Of a stretch of DNA of 64,000 nt, positions 53,259 through 63,115 are shown in pieces. How positions within the stretch are numbered: the stretch's first letter is position 1; each line of letters starts with the position of its first letter. Under the pieces are notes generated by a model. It searched no databases, was not told the DNA's origin, and worked only from the letters and a program-made list of their open reading frames with translations. The stretch is from positions 62,001 through 126,000 of the forward strand of contig NZ_JANADR010000003.1 in the NCBI RefSeq assembly GCF_024199925.1, read 5' to 3'. Source of the stretch: Bradyrhizobium sp. CCGUVB1N3. Lineage in GTDB: Bacteria > Pseudomonadota > Alphaproteobacteria > Rhizobiales > Xanthobacteraceae. The translations under genes and the position numbers were made by a program.

Positions 53259-55508
53259 TTAGTGCCGAGGCCACAGCGGCTGGAAATGCCCCGGCGTGTG
53301 CAAAATGTGCACCAGTCGACCTTCCTGACCCAGGACAGGATGCACGGTCCACCCGCCATTCGCATGTGCCTCGATGGCTTGAATGCGCAGGCCAAAACTG
53401 GTCGCCAGCACGACCCCGACACCAGCGCCGTAAAGGTCGATTTCGCCATGCGGATCGACCGTGCCGTCTTGAACCAGGCTATTCCGCAACAACTGAGCCT
53501 GTTGCTGAAGTTGCTGAGTCTGCGGCGTTTCGTCGTCCTGTCGCTCCGTGTTGCTGGCCAATTGAAGAACCGTTTCCAGCAGGCAATTCAGTCCTTGGCC
53601 ACTGGCTTGTCCCACGTAGGCATTGAATCGCGCCAAAAATGCTTGGAGCGTGTCGCTCAACGGGCCGACAGACAAGGCAGGCAGCGATGCGCCCGCGAGT
53701 GCCTGTGAGGGCGCCTGGTGATGTGCCGCGGGCGGCACTCCGATGGCGGCGCTGTGCCGATCGGAGCCAGAAGTACTGGTGTGTTGCCAAGGATCGCTGA
53801 CGATGTTTTCTTCGAAATGACGCCCCCAAAAGCCCGTGGGCATCTCTGATGGTCCCATGCTTTCGGCACCGCTGGTGCCACCCCAGTCCTGTGCGCCAAT
53901 CGGTCGTGTGTCGCCGTGAGCAAAGTCCTGGGGAACATACTCTCCGATGTCCGGAAGGCCGTACAGTGCCTGCGAACCGCCTTGCCCGGAGGACGATGCA
54001 CCGGCTGTGGACGATGCCGCGACCGCAGATGATGGAACAGTTCCGGGGCGCACCTGCACCGGTCCCTGGTGTTCAAACCCGGGTTCCGGAATCAGCATAA
54101 CGTCACCGCCGAGCAAATTATTTAAGGTCGCGACCTCCCTTCTTCCTCTCCCTGCCCACTGCGCCGAATACGATCGATCAAGGATCCTCAGATGTGTCGG
54201 CCGACACGGCCCCGGCAGGAGTCCGCGTGCGTCGAGGGCGCGGATCAGCTCGGGGGGAGCCGGTTGGCTGCCGTGCTCCCAGCTCAAACCGACGATACTT
54301 CCAAAATCGGCCGCCGACAGGCGAGCGACGAAACTCGATGACGCTTCCGAAGTACCGGCAAATGAAGATCGTCCGGTGGCTTGATCCCACGGCGGCGGCC
54401 GAGCCGGTAGGGCGGCTGCCGGAGCGGATGACTGTTGCGACAGGCTTAAGGAAGACGGCATGCCTTCCCAAAAGTTCGCGAGGTCCCAACCGTCGGCGGG
54501 CAGCTGGCCAGCTTGGTCCACTTCCTGCCAGAGTTCCCCCGGATCGACAGCTTGCAATGGCGAATGGGCTGCCTGTTCCCCCATCTGCCAGGAGCCGACT
54601 GCGCCCGAAGCACCGTCCCCGAGGCTACTGTTGCCGGACTCACGTATCAGGCCGATAGGCGGCGTAGTCTCTGTTCGCTGGTTGGAACGAGCTGCATCAT
54701 CGATGATATGTCCGCGTTCTGCCGTGGAACTGTGATGTGGAGGCCCGCGATCAGCTAATGTGTTTGAGTCACGATACTCACGAAGCGCTCGCAAGCCGGC
54801 TTTCAGGTCCCTCAGGTGGTGGGCACCCCGTGATACCCTACCGGCGTGGTCGACCAGCGAATCGTGATCGAGTGCAGTAATCGTTTGACTTGGCCCGAGA
54901 GAATTCGCCAAGTCACGCAAAGCGCGATTATACCGCCGGGCGGTCTTGCTGAGCCACCCTCGGTCCCCAGCAGCTGCCTGGATGGCCCGGTCGATGAGGC
55001 GCACGTCGTCCACAGAGACAACTAGACCATATGGCGTATCAGGCTCGCGATACCACCGAAGAACCATCAGCGCGGAAACCACATTCCCGTCTTTCGGAAA
55101 AAAAGCTTTGACGAGAGCGACCAAGGAAACATGATCGAGTGCATCAATGGTTAGGCCTCGCGCCCCGAGACGATCGCCCAATCGACGAAGAGCGCGACCG
55201 TAAGTGCATCTTGTTCCTTCTTTCAGACGCTCGCACGCAACCTCGGCCCCGAGAGCCGAGCTGATGAGGTTCTGGTCGTTATCGGACAGATGAGGATAGT
55301 CAGGGTTTGAGCGCGGTGGGCGGCCCCCTGCGATGGGAGCAGCACCGCCTTGGCGCTCCTCGGCCAAGTGCTGCTCAGAGTCCTCGTGTGCGACCTGGTC
55401 TACCGCTCCTGGCGCGGCCGGCTCTGCCTGTTGTTGCAACATGGCGTCGTACGCCTGCAGCCAACCTGGATCGAATGGATCGAATGGATCGAAATTGTCT
55501 GGGTCCAC
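53259..55508 (-). CDS. Modular putative secreted effector with OTU-like C-terminus
   Basis: The start is GTG at 55508 (VDPDNFDPFDPFDPGWLQAY). After a linker (GGAAPIAGGRPPRSNP) two helical modules follow: residues about 73-160 (SDNDQNLISSALGAEV to LRWYREPDTP) and about 165-255 (VRLIDRAIQAAAGDRG to LRALREYRDSNTL), each with DALDHVSL/ALDHDSL. A long Ser/Gly/Pro-rich middle region follows. The last 110 residues hold GQGLNCLLETVLQLA (Cys642 after Asn) and HILHTPGHFQPLW (His741), the spacing and context of OTU/papain-like Cys proteases. There is no signal peptide. The layout recalls type III effectors of rhizobia and Xanthomonas, and I infer a host-targeted protease. No tts box was seen. Confidence 0.6.
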   Translation of the reverse strand: MDPDNFDPFDPFDPGWLQAYDAMLQQQAEPAAPGAVDQVAHEDSEQHLAEERQGGAAPIAGGRPPRSNPDYPHLSDNDQNLISSALGAEVACERLKEGTRCTYGRALRRLGDRLGARGLTIDALDHVSLVALVKAFFPKDGNVVSALMVLRWYREPDTPYGLVVSVDDVRLIDRAIQAAAGDRGWLSKTARRYNRALRDLANSLGPSQTITALDHDSLVDHAGRVSRGAHHLRDLKAGLRALREYRDSNTLADRGPPHHSSTAERGHIIDDAARSNQRTETTPPIGLIRESGNSSLGDGASGAVGSWQMGEQAAHSPLQAVDPGELWQEVDQAGQLPADGWDLANFWEGMPSSLSLSQQSSAPAAALPARPPPWDQATGRSSFAGTSEASSSFVARLSAADFGSIVGLSWEHGSQPAPPELIRALDARGLLPGPCRPTHLRILDRSYSAQWAGRGRREVATLNNLLGGDVMLIPEPGFEHQGPVQVRPGTVPSSAVAASSTAGASSSGQGGSQALYGLPDIGEYVPQDFAHGDTRPIGAQDWGGTSGAESMGPSEMPTGFWGRHFEENIVSDPWQHTSTSGSDRHSAAIGVPPAAHHQAPSQALAGASLPALSVGPLSDTLQAFLARFNAYVGQASGQGLNCLLETVLQLASNTERQDDETPQTQQLQQQAQLLRNSLVQDGTVDPHGEIDLYGAGVGVVLATSFGLRIQAIEAHANGGWTVHPVLGQEGRLVHILHTPGHFQPLWPRH

Positions 55509-55771
55509 GCCAATCTCCCGCGTCCGAAGCTAGATCGTCGCAAGTTCTCCACTTCAGCGCCAAAAGCGGGAGGGGGGGTGAATTGATCGGGATAGGGCGA
55601 CAGTCCCGCACGATCGTGGGTAACAACTTTGATCCCTGGCAGCGCGTCAGCCAGCTGCGCCGGGGTGGCTCCATTCACCGACAGGCCCATATTCGCACAG
55701 ACCGTAGAATTGCGGACCTACCAAAGCTGGGCGGCGGCGATCAGGGTGAGCACACTCCGTCTCGTCTTCTT
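55277..55771 (-). repeat. Inverted duplicate of effector 5' region, copy A
   Basis: Reading leftward from 55771, this segment is nearly identical to 63116-63600 on the plus strand, covering about 255 bp upstream of the GTG and the first 75 or so codons. Copy A has three TTCGATCCA units against two in copy B and other small indels. The duplicates flank 7.3 kb of mobile DNA. Confidence 0.8.
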
Positions 55772-55993
55772 CCTTGTCTTCTTCGTTATCTATAGCGCGA
55801 CAAACAGGATGAGAACGCGTATTGCCTCACATATCGATGCTCCCGAGTGCGATCGGTTGCCTCATTTAATTTGCTCCCGGCCAGGGTTGAGGAGGAGGCC
55901 GGGTGCGGAGATGGCCGGGGTTTAGTACGCGTACGACCATGACCGCTGAATTGCGCGTTGTGAATTTTGGCGAACAGGTGAGAAATCGCCTGT

Positions 55994-56395
55994 ATGGACG
56001 TGCATACAGTCAATTCTGTCAGTCGGCTTGAGATCGTTGATAGGGGCGGTCGACGTCGGTTCAGCGACGAGGCCAAGCTGAAAATCGTCGCCGAGAGCTA
56101 TTCATTGCCCCGTTTAGGGTCGGCCACGGCCCGCAAATACGGGATCACGCGCTCGCAGTTGGCTGATTGGCGTAACGCAGCCCGGGCCGGGCGTTTTGGT
56201 TCGACTTCGGTTGAAGGATTTGTGCCAGCGGTGATCGTGCCGGAGGTTCCGGCGGCGCCCGCGACGCCGATGACGAGCGCGGCCGGCAGTCGTATGGAGA
56301 TTGTGGCTTCTAACGGTTGTCGGGTGATTGTGGATAGGGGCGTCGATGTTGACGTGCTGATTCGGATCATGCGTGGTCTGGAGACGCTGCGGTGA
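55994..56395 (+). CDS. tnpA: IS66 TnpA, second IS66 element
   Basis: A 133-residue IS66 Orf1: RRRFSDEAKLKIVAESYSLP, GSATARKYGITRSQLADWRN (HTH) and RMEIVASNGCRVIVDRGVDV. It overlaps tnpB by 4 nt. It belongs to an IS66 group different from the one at 26204-28781. The exact left end of this element was not found. Confidence 0.9.
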   Translation: MDVHTVNSVSRLEIVDRGGRRRFSDEAKLKIVAESYSLPRLGSATARKYGITRSQLADWRNAARAGRFGSTSVEGFVPAVIVPEVPAAPATPMTSAAGSRMEIVASNGCRVIVDRGVDVDVLIRIMRGLETLR

Positions 56396-56745
56396 TATCG
56401 CTTCCCTCTGGCCAGAACGTGCGTGTGTGGCTAGCGACGGGCTATACCGACATGCGGTGTGGATTCCCGTCTCTTGCGTTGCGGGTACAGGAGGTGCTCC
56501 GAATGAGCCCGATGGAGGGCAATCTCTTCGTCTTCCGCGGTCGCAGTGGTTCGCTTTTGAAGTGCATCTGGCACGATGGCCAGGGCGCATGCCTTTTTAC
56601 AAAAAGATTGGAACGTGGGAAGTTCATCTGGCCTACCGTTGATGGAGGCGCTGTTCCAATATCGCCGGCGCAGCTGAGTTATCTTCTGTCCGGAATAGAT
56701 TGGCGTCATCCGCAGGAAACATGGCGCCCGACGCGTGTCGGATAG
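56392..56745 (+). CDS. tnpB: IS66 TnpB, second IS66 element
   Basis: A 117-residue IS66 Orf2 with NVRVWLATGYTDMRCGFPSL, NLFVFRGRSGSLLKCIWHDG and KFIWPTVDGGAVPISPAQLS. The start ATG overlaps the tnpA stop. It looks intact. Confidence 0.92.
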   Translation: MISLPSGQNVRVWLATGYTDMRCGFPSLALRVQEVLRMSPMEGNLFVFRGRSGSLLKCIWHDGQGACLFTKRLERGKFIWPTVDGGAVPISPAQLSYLLSGIDWRHPQETWRPTRVG

Positions 56746-58156
56746 CATTTTGCGATTGCATATTTGTGCTGATCTGATTCGATGGCTTCGTGACATCGAA
56801 AACGGACGATCTTCCCTCTGACCTTGCGAGCGCCCTGGCGGCGTTGCGGGTTGAGCGCGAGGCTCTTCGGGCCGAACGAGAAGCGCGTCAGCAAGCCGAG
56901 ACGAAGGCTGCGAGTGCGCAGGCCGAAGCAGCCAACGCGCTGGCAAAGCTGTCCGGCAACGAAGCGCTGATTGCACATCTTGAGCTGCGCATCGAGACGC
57001 TGAAACGCGAGCTTTATGGGCAGCGCTCCGAGCGCGGGGCGCGACTGATCGACCAGCTGGAACTGCAGCTTGAAGATGTTGTTATGTCGGCGACCGAGGA
57101 CGAGCTCGCCGCGGCCGCTGCAGCGGCGAAGACGCAGAGCGTACGCGCCTTCACGCGCAAGCGGCCGGTGCGCAAGCCCTGGCCGGACGACATCGAGCGC
57201 GAGCGCATCGTCATCGATCCTCCAACGGCCTGCCACTGTTGCGGCGGGTCGCGGCTGTCGAAGCTGGGCGAGGATGCAAACAGGACGCTGGAGGAGATCC
57301 CGCGCCGGTTCAAGTTGATCGAGACGGTCCGCGAGAAGTTCACTTGCCGCGATTGCGGGCAGGTCAGCCAGGCACCGGCGCCGTTCCATGCCACGCCGTG
57401 CGGCTTCATTGGTCCGCAGCTGCTGGCGACAATCCTGTTCGACAAGTGCGGCATGCACATCCCGCTCAACCGCCAGAGCTCCCGGTTCAAATGCGAGGGC
57501 ATCGACATGCCGGTGACCACGCTGGCCGACCAGGTCGGCCACGGAACCTTCGCCCTGGCTCCGATCTCCGAGCTGATAGAGAAGCATGTCTTCGCGGCCG
57601 AGCGTCTTCACGGTGACGACACCACCATCCGCATCCTGGCGAAGGGCAAGTGCACAACTGGACGTATCTGGGTTTATGTTCGGGATGACAAGCCCTTCGC
57701 GGGCACCGCTCCGCCAGCTGCAGTCTATTACGCCTCGAGCGACCGACGGGGTGAACATCCCCAGAAACACCTGGTTGGGTACCAGGGCATCCTTCAGGCT
57801 GACTGTTACAGCGGTCTCAATCCGTTGTTCGACGAACGGCGGAAGGACCGACCGCTCACGCCCGCCTTCTGCATGGCCCATGCCCGCAGGGGGTTCTTCG
57901 AGCTAGCCGACATCGAGAAGAATGCCCGGGACGGCGGAAAGGGCAAGCCGATCTCCCCGATCGCGCTGGAGGCGGTCAAACGGCTCGACGCCTTGTTCGA
58001 GATCGAACGTGGGATCAACGGCAAGACAGCCGCCGAGCGGCGTGCCGTGCGCCAGGAAAAGAGCAAGCCGTTGTTCGACGAACTGCACGCCTGGCTGCTG
58101 CGCGAGCGGCGAAACCCTCTCGCGTTCTTCCGAGGTCCTGAAGCCAATGAACTACA

Positions 58157-60054
58157 GTGCGCCACGAAGGCGAAGGAACGAGGGAGAACATGAAAATGTA
58201 ACCCAAACTTCGAGTAGCCTTGCTGCGCGAGAGATGGGGGTTGGCCCTCCGGACTCGGATTACAGGATCAGGGTCCAAACCACCACAAGCTGCGTCGGCA
58301 CAATGGCCGAGGTGGTGAGCGTTGTTGGAAAAAGCGGGCGACATGCCCGTCAGGTAAGCCTCAGGAAGGCGAGTGGAAACGAACCGCCGATGAAGCATCG
58401 AAAATTGGATCAGATGTTGTCGAAACCAAGGGCTTGTAGTTCCCTTGGGACCAAATCTGGCAAGGGCCTGTATTTTGGCCAGGTGGCAACCGGTGTAAAG
58501 GCGGCGCGATCCTGATGGCAGGCTCTTGCGTGGAACGTGGGAACCTGCGTCGTGATGACAAGGGAGAACCTGAAGGCGGCAGCACCGCTGAGGGGAGAGT
58601 ACCGATGCACGGCGCAGGGGCGGACGGGTTCGCAGTAGTGATGAAGCCCGGTAATGCGGGTAGAGCGAAGGGACCCGATCATCTGGCCAACGACGACAGC
58701 CAACCCGAAAAGGGGAGGAGCTGATGTCCGAGGCAAAGCCGTATGACATTTCCAAACACCTTGTTTGGCAAGCCTGGCAACAGGTCAAAGCAAACCAAGG
58801 AGCTGCGGGCGTGGATGGCGTCTCTATCGCGGCGTTCGAAAAGGATCTGAAGAGGAATCTCTACAAGGTCTGGAATCGCATGTCGTCGGGGACGTATTTT
58901 CCACCGCCCGTTCGTCTCGTGGAAATCCCCAAATCTGACGGCAAGAGTGTCAGGAAACTCGGCATTCCCGCCGTCGGAGACCGCGTTGCCCAGACGGTCG
59001 CAAAGATGGTCATAGAAAAGGAAGTGGAGCCAATCTTCCACCCCGACTCCTACGGCTATCGACCCCGACGGTCTGCGCTCGACGCAGTGGGGAAGGCGCG
59101 CGAGCGCTGCTGGAAATTCGATTGGGTCATAGACCTGGACATCAAGTCATTCTTCGATACGATTCCATGGGACCTGATGGAAAAAGCTGTAGCCCACCAT
59201 GTGGAATTGGGCTGGGCTCGTCTCTACGTCAAGCGGTGGCTGCAAGCTCCCGTGGAACGGAAAGACGGAGCCCGTGACGAGCGAACACGGGGAACCCCTC
59301 AGGGCTCCGTTGTCTCGCCCGTGCTCTCCAATCTCTTCATGCATTACTGTTTCGATGCATGGATGCAGCGGACCTTCTCACATCTGTGTTTCGAAAGATT
59401 CGCCGATGATGCGATCGTCCATTGCAGGAGTGAGGAGGAGGCCAAAGCCGTATTGGAAGCGATCCGAGAACGTCTTGCCGAATGCGGTCTAGAACTCCAC
59501 CCGGAGAAAACCCGGATCGTCTACTGCAAGGACAACAATCGGAGCGGAGGATATGAGCAAATCACGTTCGATTTCCTCGGGTATACCTTCCGGCCGCGAA
59601 AAGCCCGCAACAGGAGCGGTAAGAAGTTTGTTAGCTTCGTGCCGGCCATCAGCCGCAAGGCAGCCAAGGGAATCCGGCAGACTATCCGCGAATGGCGGAT
59701 AGCATCGACACGGAATAACCAGGAGCTGAAAGACCTTGCCAAGCTGATCGATCCTGTGGCGAGGGGATGGCTGAACTACTACGGGCGATACTACCGCACG
59801 GAGTGCGTCAACGTCCTTCGCCATGTCAACGAGACGCTCACGCGATGGGTGATGCGGAAATATAAGAGGTTCAAACGCCGAAAGACCGCAGCAGTACACT
59901 GGCTCGGACGTCTCGCAAAACGAGAGCCGAAGCTGATGTACCTGTGGACGGCCGGCATTCGACCCGCGGCTGGATGATAGAAGCCGGATGAAGCGCGAGT
60001 TTCATGTCCGGATTCGTGAGGGCGGAGAGGTGAAATTCTTCTCCGCTACTCGAC
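58157..60054 (+). mobile_element. Group II intron in IS66 tnpC
   Basis: The 5' end GTGCGCCACGAAGGCGAAGG starts at 58157 and the 3' end CTACTCGAC stops at 60054. A domain V-like fold AGCCGGATGAAGCG...TTTCATGTCCGG lies at about 59982-60011. The 1898-bp intron encodes an intact reverse transcriptase/maturase, and joining 58156 to 60055 gives an uninterrupted IS66 reading. Confidence 0.9.
58724..59977 (+). CDS. ltrA: Group II intron reverse transcriptase/maturase
   Basis: An intact 417-residue intron protein. RT blocks: WQQVKANQGAAGVDGVSIAA, VRKLGIPAVGDRVAQTVAKM, SYGYRPRRSALDAVGKARER, VIDLDIKSFFDTIPWDLMEK, RGTPQGSVVSPVLSNLFMHY, then FERFADDAIVHCRSEEEAKA with catalytic FADD. The maturase region has LDFLGYTFRPRKA and the C-terminal GIIM ARGWLNYYGRYYR. 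It lacks a clear HNH endonuclease domain. It should assist splicing and retrohoming; unlike the intron protein at 25602-29573 it is uninterrupted. Confidence 0.95.
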   Translation: MSEAKPYDISKHLVWQAWQQVKANQGAAGVDGVSIAAFEKDLKRNLYKVWNRMSSGTYFPPPVRLVEIPKSDGKSVRKLGIPAVGDRVAQTVAKMVIEKEVEPIFHPDSYGYRPRRSALDAVGKARERCWKFDWVIDLDIKSFFDTIPWDLMEKAVAHHVELGWARLYVKRWLQAPVERKDGARDERTRGTPQGSVVSPVLSNLFMHYCFDAWMQRTFSHLCFERFADDAIVHCRSEEEAKAVLEAIRERLAECGLELHPEKTRIVYCKDNNRSGGYEQITFDFLGYTFRPRKARNRSGKKFVSFVPAISRKAAKGIRQTIREWRIASTRNNQELKDLAKLIDPVARGWLNYYGRYYRTECVNVLRHVNETLTRWVMRKYKRFKRRKTAAVHWLGRLAKREPKLMYLWTAGIRPAAG

Positions 60055-60509
60055 TGCTCAGCCGCTGGGACGACTTCGCCCGCTTCCTCGACGACGGTAG
60101 AATCTGCCTGACGAACAATGCCGCAGAAAGAGCGCTGCGCAGCGTGGCTGTGGGCAGGCGCAACTGGACCTTTGCAGGCAGCGAGCGCGGCGCTCAACGT
60201 TGCGCCGTCATGCTGACGATGATCACTACCTGCCGTTTGAACGACGTCGATCCCAAAGCATGGCTCGCCGACGTCCTGGCCCGTATCGCTGATCTGCCCG
60301 CCTCGCACCTGCACGAACTGCTGCCCTGGGAGTGGAAGCGCCTGCTCGAAGCTAAAAAACAGGCCACTGCCGATCAGCGGGCGGCCTGAACCTCACGCGC
60401 GACGATCATAGAGCGGACCGTTTACGAGCGCACGAGCCGATCACGCGGCCCTCCTCGTGTGCATACGGGGTTTCGGAGCGCCCGGCCTCCTCCTCTGGCA
60501 TCTGGCACA

Positions 60510-62024
60510 TCATTGGGTTGTTGTGCCCTCGCGCCCCAGCAGCGTTTTCTCCGCAGGAACGAACAATAACGCGTTCGCTTGCTCGCTGCGCCAGGATTTA
60601 AGCCGACGTTGAAGAGTTCGAAGAAGCTTGTTCGGATAGGCTCCAGGATATTCCACCTGCAACCGGGAGAGCAGTTCGCTACCAGTCCGCCAGGGCTCGG
60701 CTTCAAACCATTTTCGCAAATCTAGCGTTGCCCCGATGAGCGGGTCGGGACGACGCCGGCCTCTTTTCGGTTTCACGATTGGCCGATCCGTCGGCCGCAT
60801 AGCTCCGTCCTTCCAGGCGGTTCGTAGGCTTGCCAGGAAGAGATCGATCGATTGCGATGCCGCAGCAGGATGGGCGATTGGCTGGGTATCCGCGAGCGCC
60901 GCGAGGCGTTCCTGCGCGCCGCGGATGTCGCGCAACAACGCGACCGGGTCGAGAGTGGCATAGATTTCTTGGAGATGGTGGCGAACCGCGTCGGGCGTGC
61001 GGGCGTCGGCGGCCAAGCGCTGGTGTGGCGTTGCCGGCGCGCTGTATGTCTTGCGCACACGAGCACCGTCGCGCTGCTTGGCTATCAATTTGAACGAGGG
61101 TTGGAAGAAGTTCACGAACAGTCGCGCCGATCGATAGAGTTCAGCCAGCAGCTTGGCCGCTTCCAGGCCCTCGAACCGACGATAGCCGACCATCCTGCGC
61201 ACGACGGCGCCGTTCTTCTGCTCGACGAACGCCTGGTCGTTCTTCCGGTAGGGCCGGCAACGCGTGAAGACGATGTTGGCCGCATCGCAGTAGGCTTTCA
61301 GCGTCTCGTTCATGAACACGGTGTCATTGTCCGTATCGAGGCCGACCAGCGCAAAGGGCAATTGTTTGCGCAATTCCGTCAACACCGTGCTCAACAGCGT
61401 TTGTTCGCGCACGATCAGAGGAGCGCACTCCGTCCAGCCGGTAGCAATGTCGGTGAGCACGAGGGTCTGGATGAAGCTGCCGCGCGCCGATGAACCGCTA
61501 TGCGCTACAAGGTCAGCCTCGACAAACCCCGGCGCCGGATCATTCCAATCTGCCGACGTCCGAATTGGAATACTGCGACGCAACGAGTGCGTCGCGTGCC
61601 GTCGGCGCTTGCGACCTAATCCTTCTCGGACCCGCGCCAATGCGCGGTCGATCGTCGCAGCGCTCATTGCCAAAAGTTTGTCGCGGATCTCGGGGGCAAG
61701 GCCGAGATGGCCGTGCCGTTCCATCGCCGCAATCAGCGCAGGCATTAACGCCTTCAGTCGCTTCCCGCAGATCCGGTCTGACGCCTCCCAAAGGAGCACG
61801 AGCGCGTTGTGTTCTGCCTCATTATAGACCCGGCGTCGCGCCCGCCGGCCTGGGCGTGCGTCTTCCTGACCTCGAAGAAGCCGCATCGCATGCTTGCGAT
61901 GGAAGCCGGTGATGTCGACGAACTCGTCCAATATCCGCGCCTTCTTCGCGCGATCCGACGTCCGATAGCGCCCGCCTGCCGCCGCCGTCAGCTCCTTCCG
62001 CGTCGCCATGCTTAGCCACCCCAT
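60510..62024 (-). CDS. ISNCY-type transposase
   Basis: The ATG at 62024 gives MGWLSMATRKELTAAAGGRY. A helix-turn-helix (FVDITGFHRKHAMRLLRGQE) is followed by a DDE integrase core: GFVEADLVAHSGSSARGSFI, ALVGLDTDNDTVFMNETLKA and NDQAFVEQKNGAVVRRMVGY. The C-terminal region contains PTDRPIVKPKRGRRRPD. About 504 residues is usual for these ISNCY-like transposases. It lies right after the IS66 end. Element ends were not resolved; GAGGCAA repeats near 62067 and 62100 may mark the right end. Confidence 0.85.
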   Translation of the reverse strand: MGWLSMATRKELTAAAGGRYRTSDRAKKARILDEFVDITGFHRKHAMRLLRGQEDARPGRRARRRVYNEAEHNALVLLWEASDRICGKRLKALMPALIAAMERHGHLGLAPEIRDKLLAMSAATIDRALARVREGLGRKRRRHATHSLRRSIPIRTSADWNDPAPGFVEADLVAHSGSSARGSFIQTLVLTDIATGWTECAPLIVREQTLLSTVLTELRKQLPFALVGLDTDNDTVFMNETLKAYCDAANIVFTRCRPYRKNDQAFVEQKNGAVVRRMVGYRRFEGLEAAKLLAELYRSARLFVNFFQPSFKLIAKQRDGARVRKTYSAPATPHQRLAADARTPDAVRHHLQEIYATLDPVALLRDIRGAQERLAALADTQPIAHPAAASQSIDLFLASLRTAWKDGAMRPTDRPIVKPKRGRRRPDPLIGATLDLRKWFEAEPWRTGSELLSRLQVEYPGAYPNKLLRTLQRRLKSWRSEQANALLFVPAEKTLLGREGTTTQ

Positions 62025-62154
62025 CTTCGCCCCCGCTCGTTCCCGATCCAAGGGAGCAATTTACGTGAGGCAACGGCTCAGCATCCGGCAACAATTAAGG
62101 CGAGGCAATGCGAAGTCTCACCCTGATTGCCGCCGCGCAGCTCTTATTCGGACG

Positions 62155-62460
62155 AAGAGGCAGAACTTGTCACTGGTCTCGCGGCGACGGTCAACGATGA
62201 TCCGGCAGTGACCCGCGAGCATGAAAGCGACAACGCTGGCATACTTGCCTTCACCACCAAGGACTTCCAGACAAATGTCGAAGGCGCGGCACTGTTGAAA
62301 ATCGGGTGCGGCCAAACGATGGAGGTCACGAACGGCAACGTCCAGCACAAGGTGCCAAAAGGCATCTATGAGATCTCCGCCGAGAATGGCGTGTCAATCA
62401 CTGCTGGCAGCGCTGCGACGTCCGCAGACATCGCCCTGACGGCTTCCTTTGGCCGTGTTC
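62155..62460 (+). pseudogene. Fragment of a phage/T6SS spike-like protein
   Basis: The frame reads EAELVTGLAATVNDDPAVTR, VEGAALLKIGCGQTMEVTNG and PKGIYEISAENGVSITAGSA. Repeated short beta-rich units with a KIGCGQTMEV motif look like a VgrG or tail-spike C-terminus. There is no start codon and it runs into the next fragment, so it is a remnant. The preceding SLTLIAAAQL peptide resembles the start of the duplicated effector leader. Confidence 0.3.
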
Positions 62461-62910
62461 GCAAGGCCGTTGGTAGGAATCTTATGGGAGAGCGGCGCTC
62501 TCGGCCTATCGATGGAACAGGTCGCCGCTGTGATTCCACACTCCGTCACGCCGATCAGTTTGATGAGTGGAGCGCAACGCCACGACATGAAGCGATGGCG
62601 TCACCCGATCGATGCCGGTGTGCATATCGAGCGCCCTGCGGAATTGATCGCAGCGATCGCCAATCTCGACGCCGTGGTTGGGCCCGACAGCTTCGCCGTC
62701 CATATCGCCGGAGCACTCGGAGTTCCCGGCGTGGTTTTCGTGCCATGCGGTTATCCCTGGTATTGGGCCCAGGCTGGCGGAAAGCCACTGTGGTACCCGT
62801 CGTTCGAAGTCGTCGCGCAGGAACGGTTCGGCCATTGGTCTGAGGCGATCGAGCAAGGCGGGCGTAAACTGGAGGCACTGTTGCGCGCGTCACCGAGCGA
62901 ATTGGGGTAG
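62449..62910 (+). pseudogene. Glycosyltransferase family 9-like C-terminal fragment
   Basis: Without a convincing start the frame gives GALGLSMEQVAAVIPHSVTP, ANLDAVVGPDSFAVHIAGAL, GVPGVVFVPCGYPWYWAQAG and GKPLWYPSFEVVAQERFGHW. The NLDAVVGPDSFAVHIAGALG pattern is the nucleotide-sugar region of GT9/heptosyltransferase-like proteins, often carried with TPR repeats in Bradyrhizobium. The N-terminal half is lost, so this is a remnant. Confidence 0.55.
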
Positions 62911-62980
62911 CGTGCTCCCTCGATCACATCTGGAAGGCCATTTAAAGACAAAGCGAGATGGCCCGTTTTTTGGGGCCCAA

Positions 62981-63028
62981 CCGCCAATAGAAACGCCCGG
63001 CATTTTGCGCGGCGTTTCTATTTGGCGG
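62981..63028. repeat. Long imperfect hairpin
   Basis: CCGCCAATAGAAACGCC (62981-62997) and GGCGTTTCTATTTGGCGG (63011-63028) pair along their length with a single bulged base. It could be a bidirectional terminator or a small mobile repeat. Confidence 0.5.
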
Positions 63029-63115
63029 GTACTATGCTGGATAGTAACTGGGAGATGATCAAAGGGGGCCCCGGCCATCACATAGAGCAGCTAACAGCTA
63101 GATGGAGCGGATGAT

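Larger units (their letters stand above)
56790..60389 (+). pseudogene. tnpC: IS66 TnpC, frameshifted and split by a group II intron
   Basis: The first part (from the GTG at 56790) has a leucine zipper, the zinc-finger-like ACHCCGGSRLSKLGEDANRT and CRDCGQVSQAPA, then LHGDDTTIRILAKGKCTTGR and GILQADCYSGLNPLFDERRK. Near 58112 a small indel changes frame; the natural sequence continues as ETLSRSSEVLKPMNY. The intron interrupts the codon for the next Met. After 60054 the exon resumes as LSRWDDFARFLDDGRICLTN and NAAERALRSVAVGRRNWTFA with the catalytic Glu. Precise splicing would restore PMNYMLSRWDD, but the frameshift remains. Confidence 0.85.

Noticed and set aside
55509..55800. tts box upstream of the effector
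   Set aside because: No match to the rhizobial tts consensus (GTCAGCTT...) was found before either effector copy, so type III regulation is unproven.
59988..60389. Separate 133-codon protein starting in the intron
   Set aside because: The first 22 codons are intron RNA; the rest is the 3' exon of IS66 tnpC.
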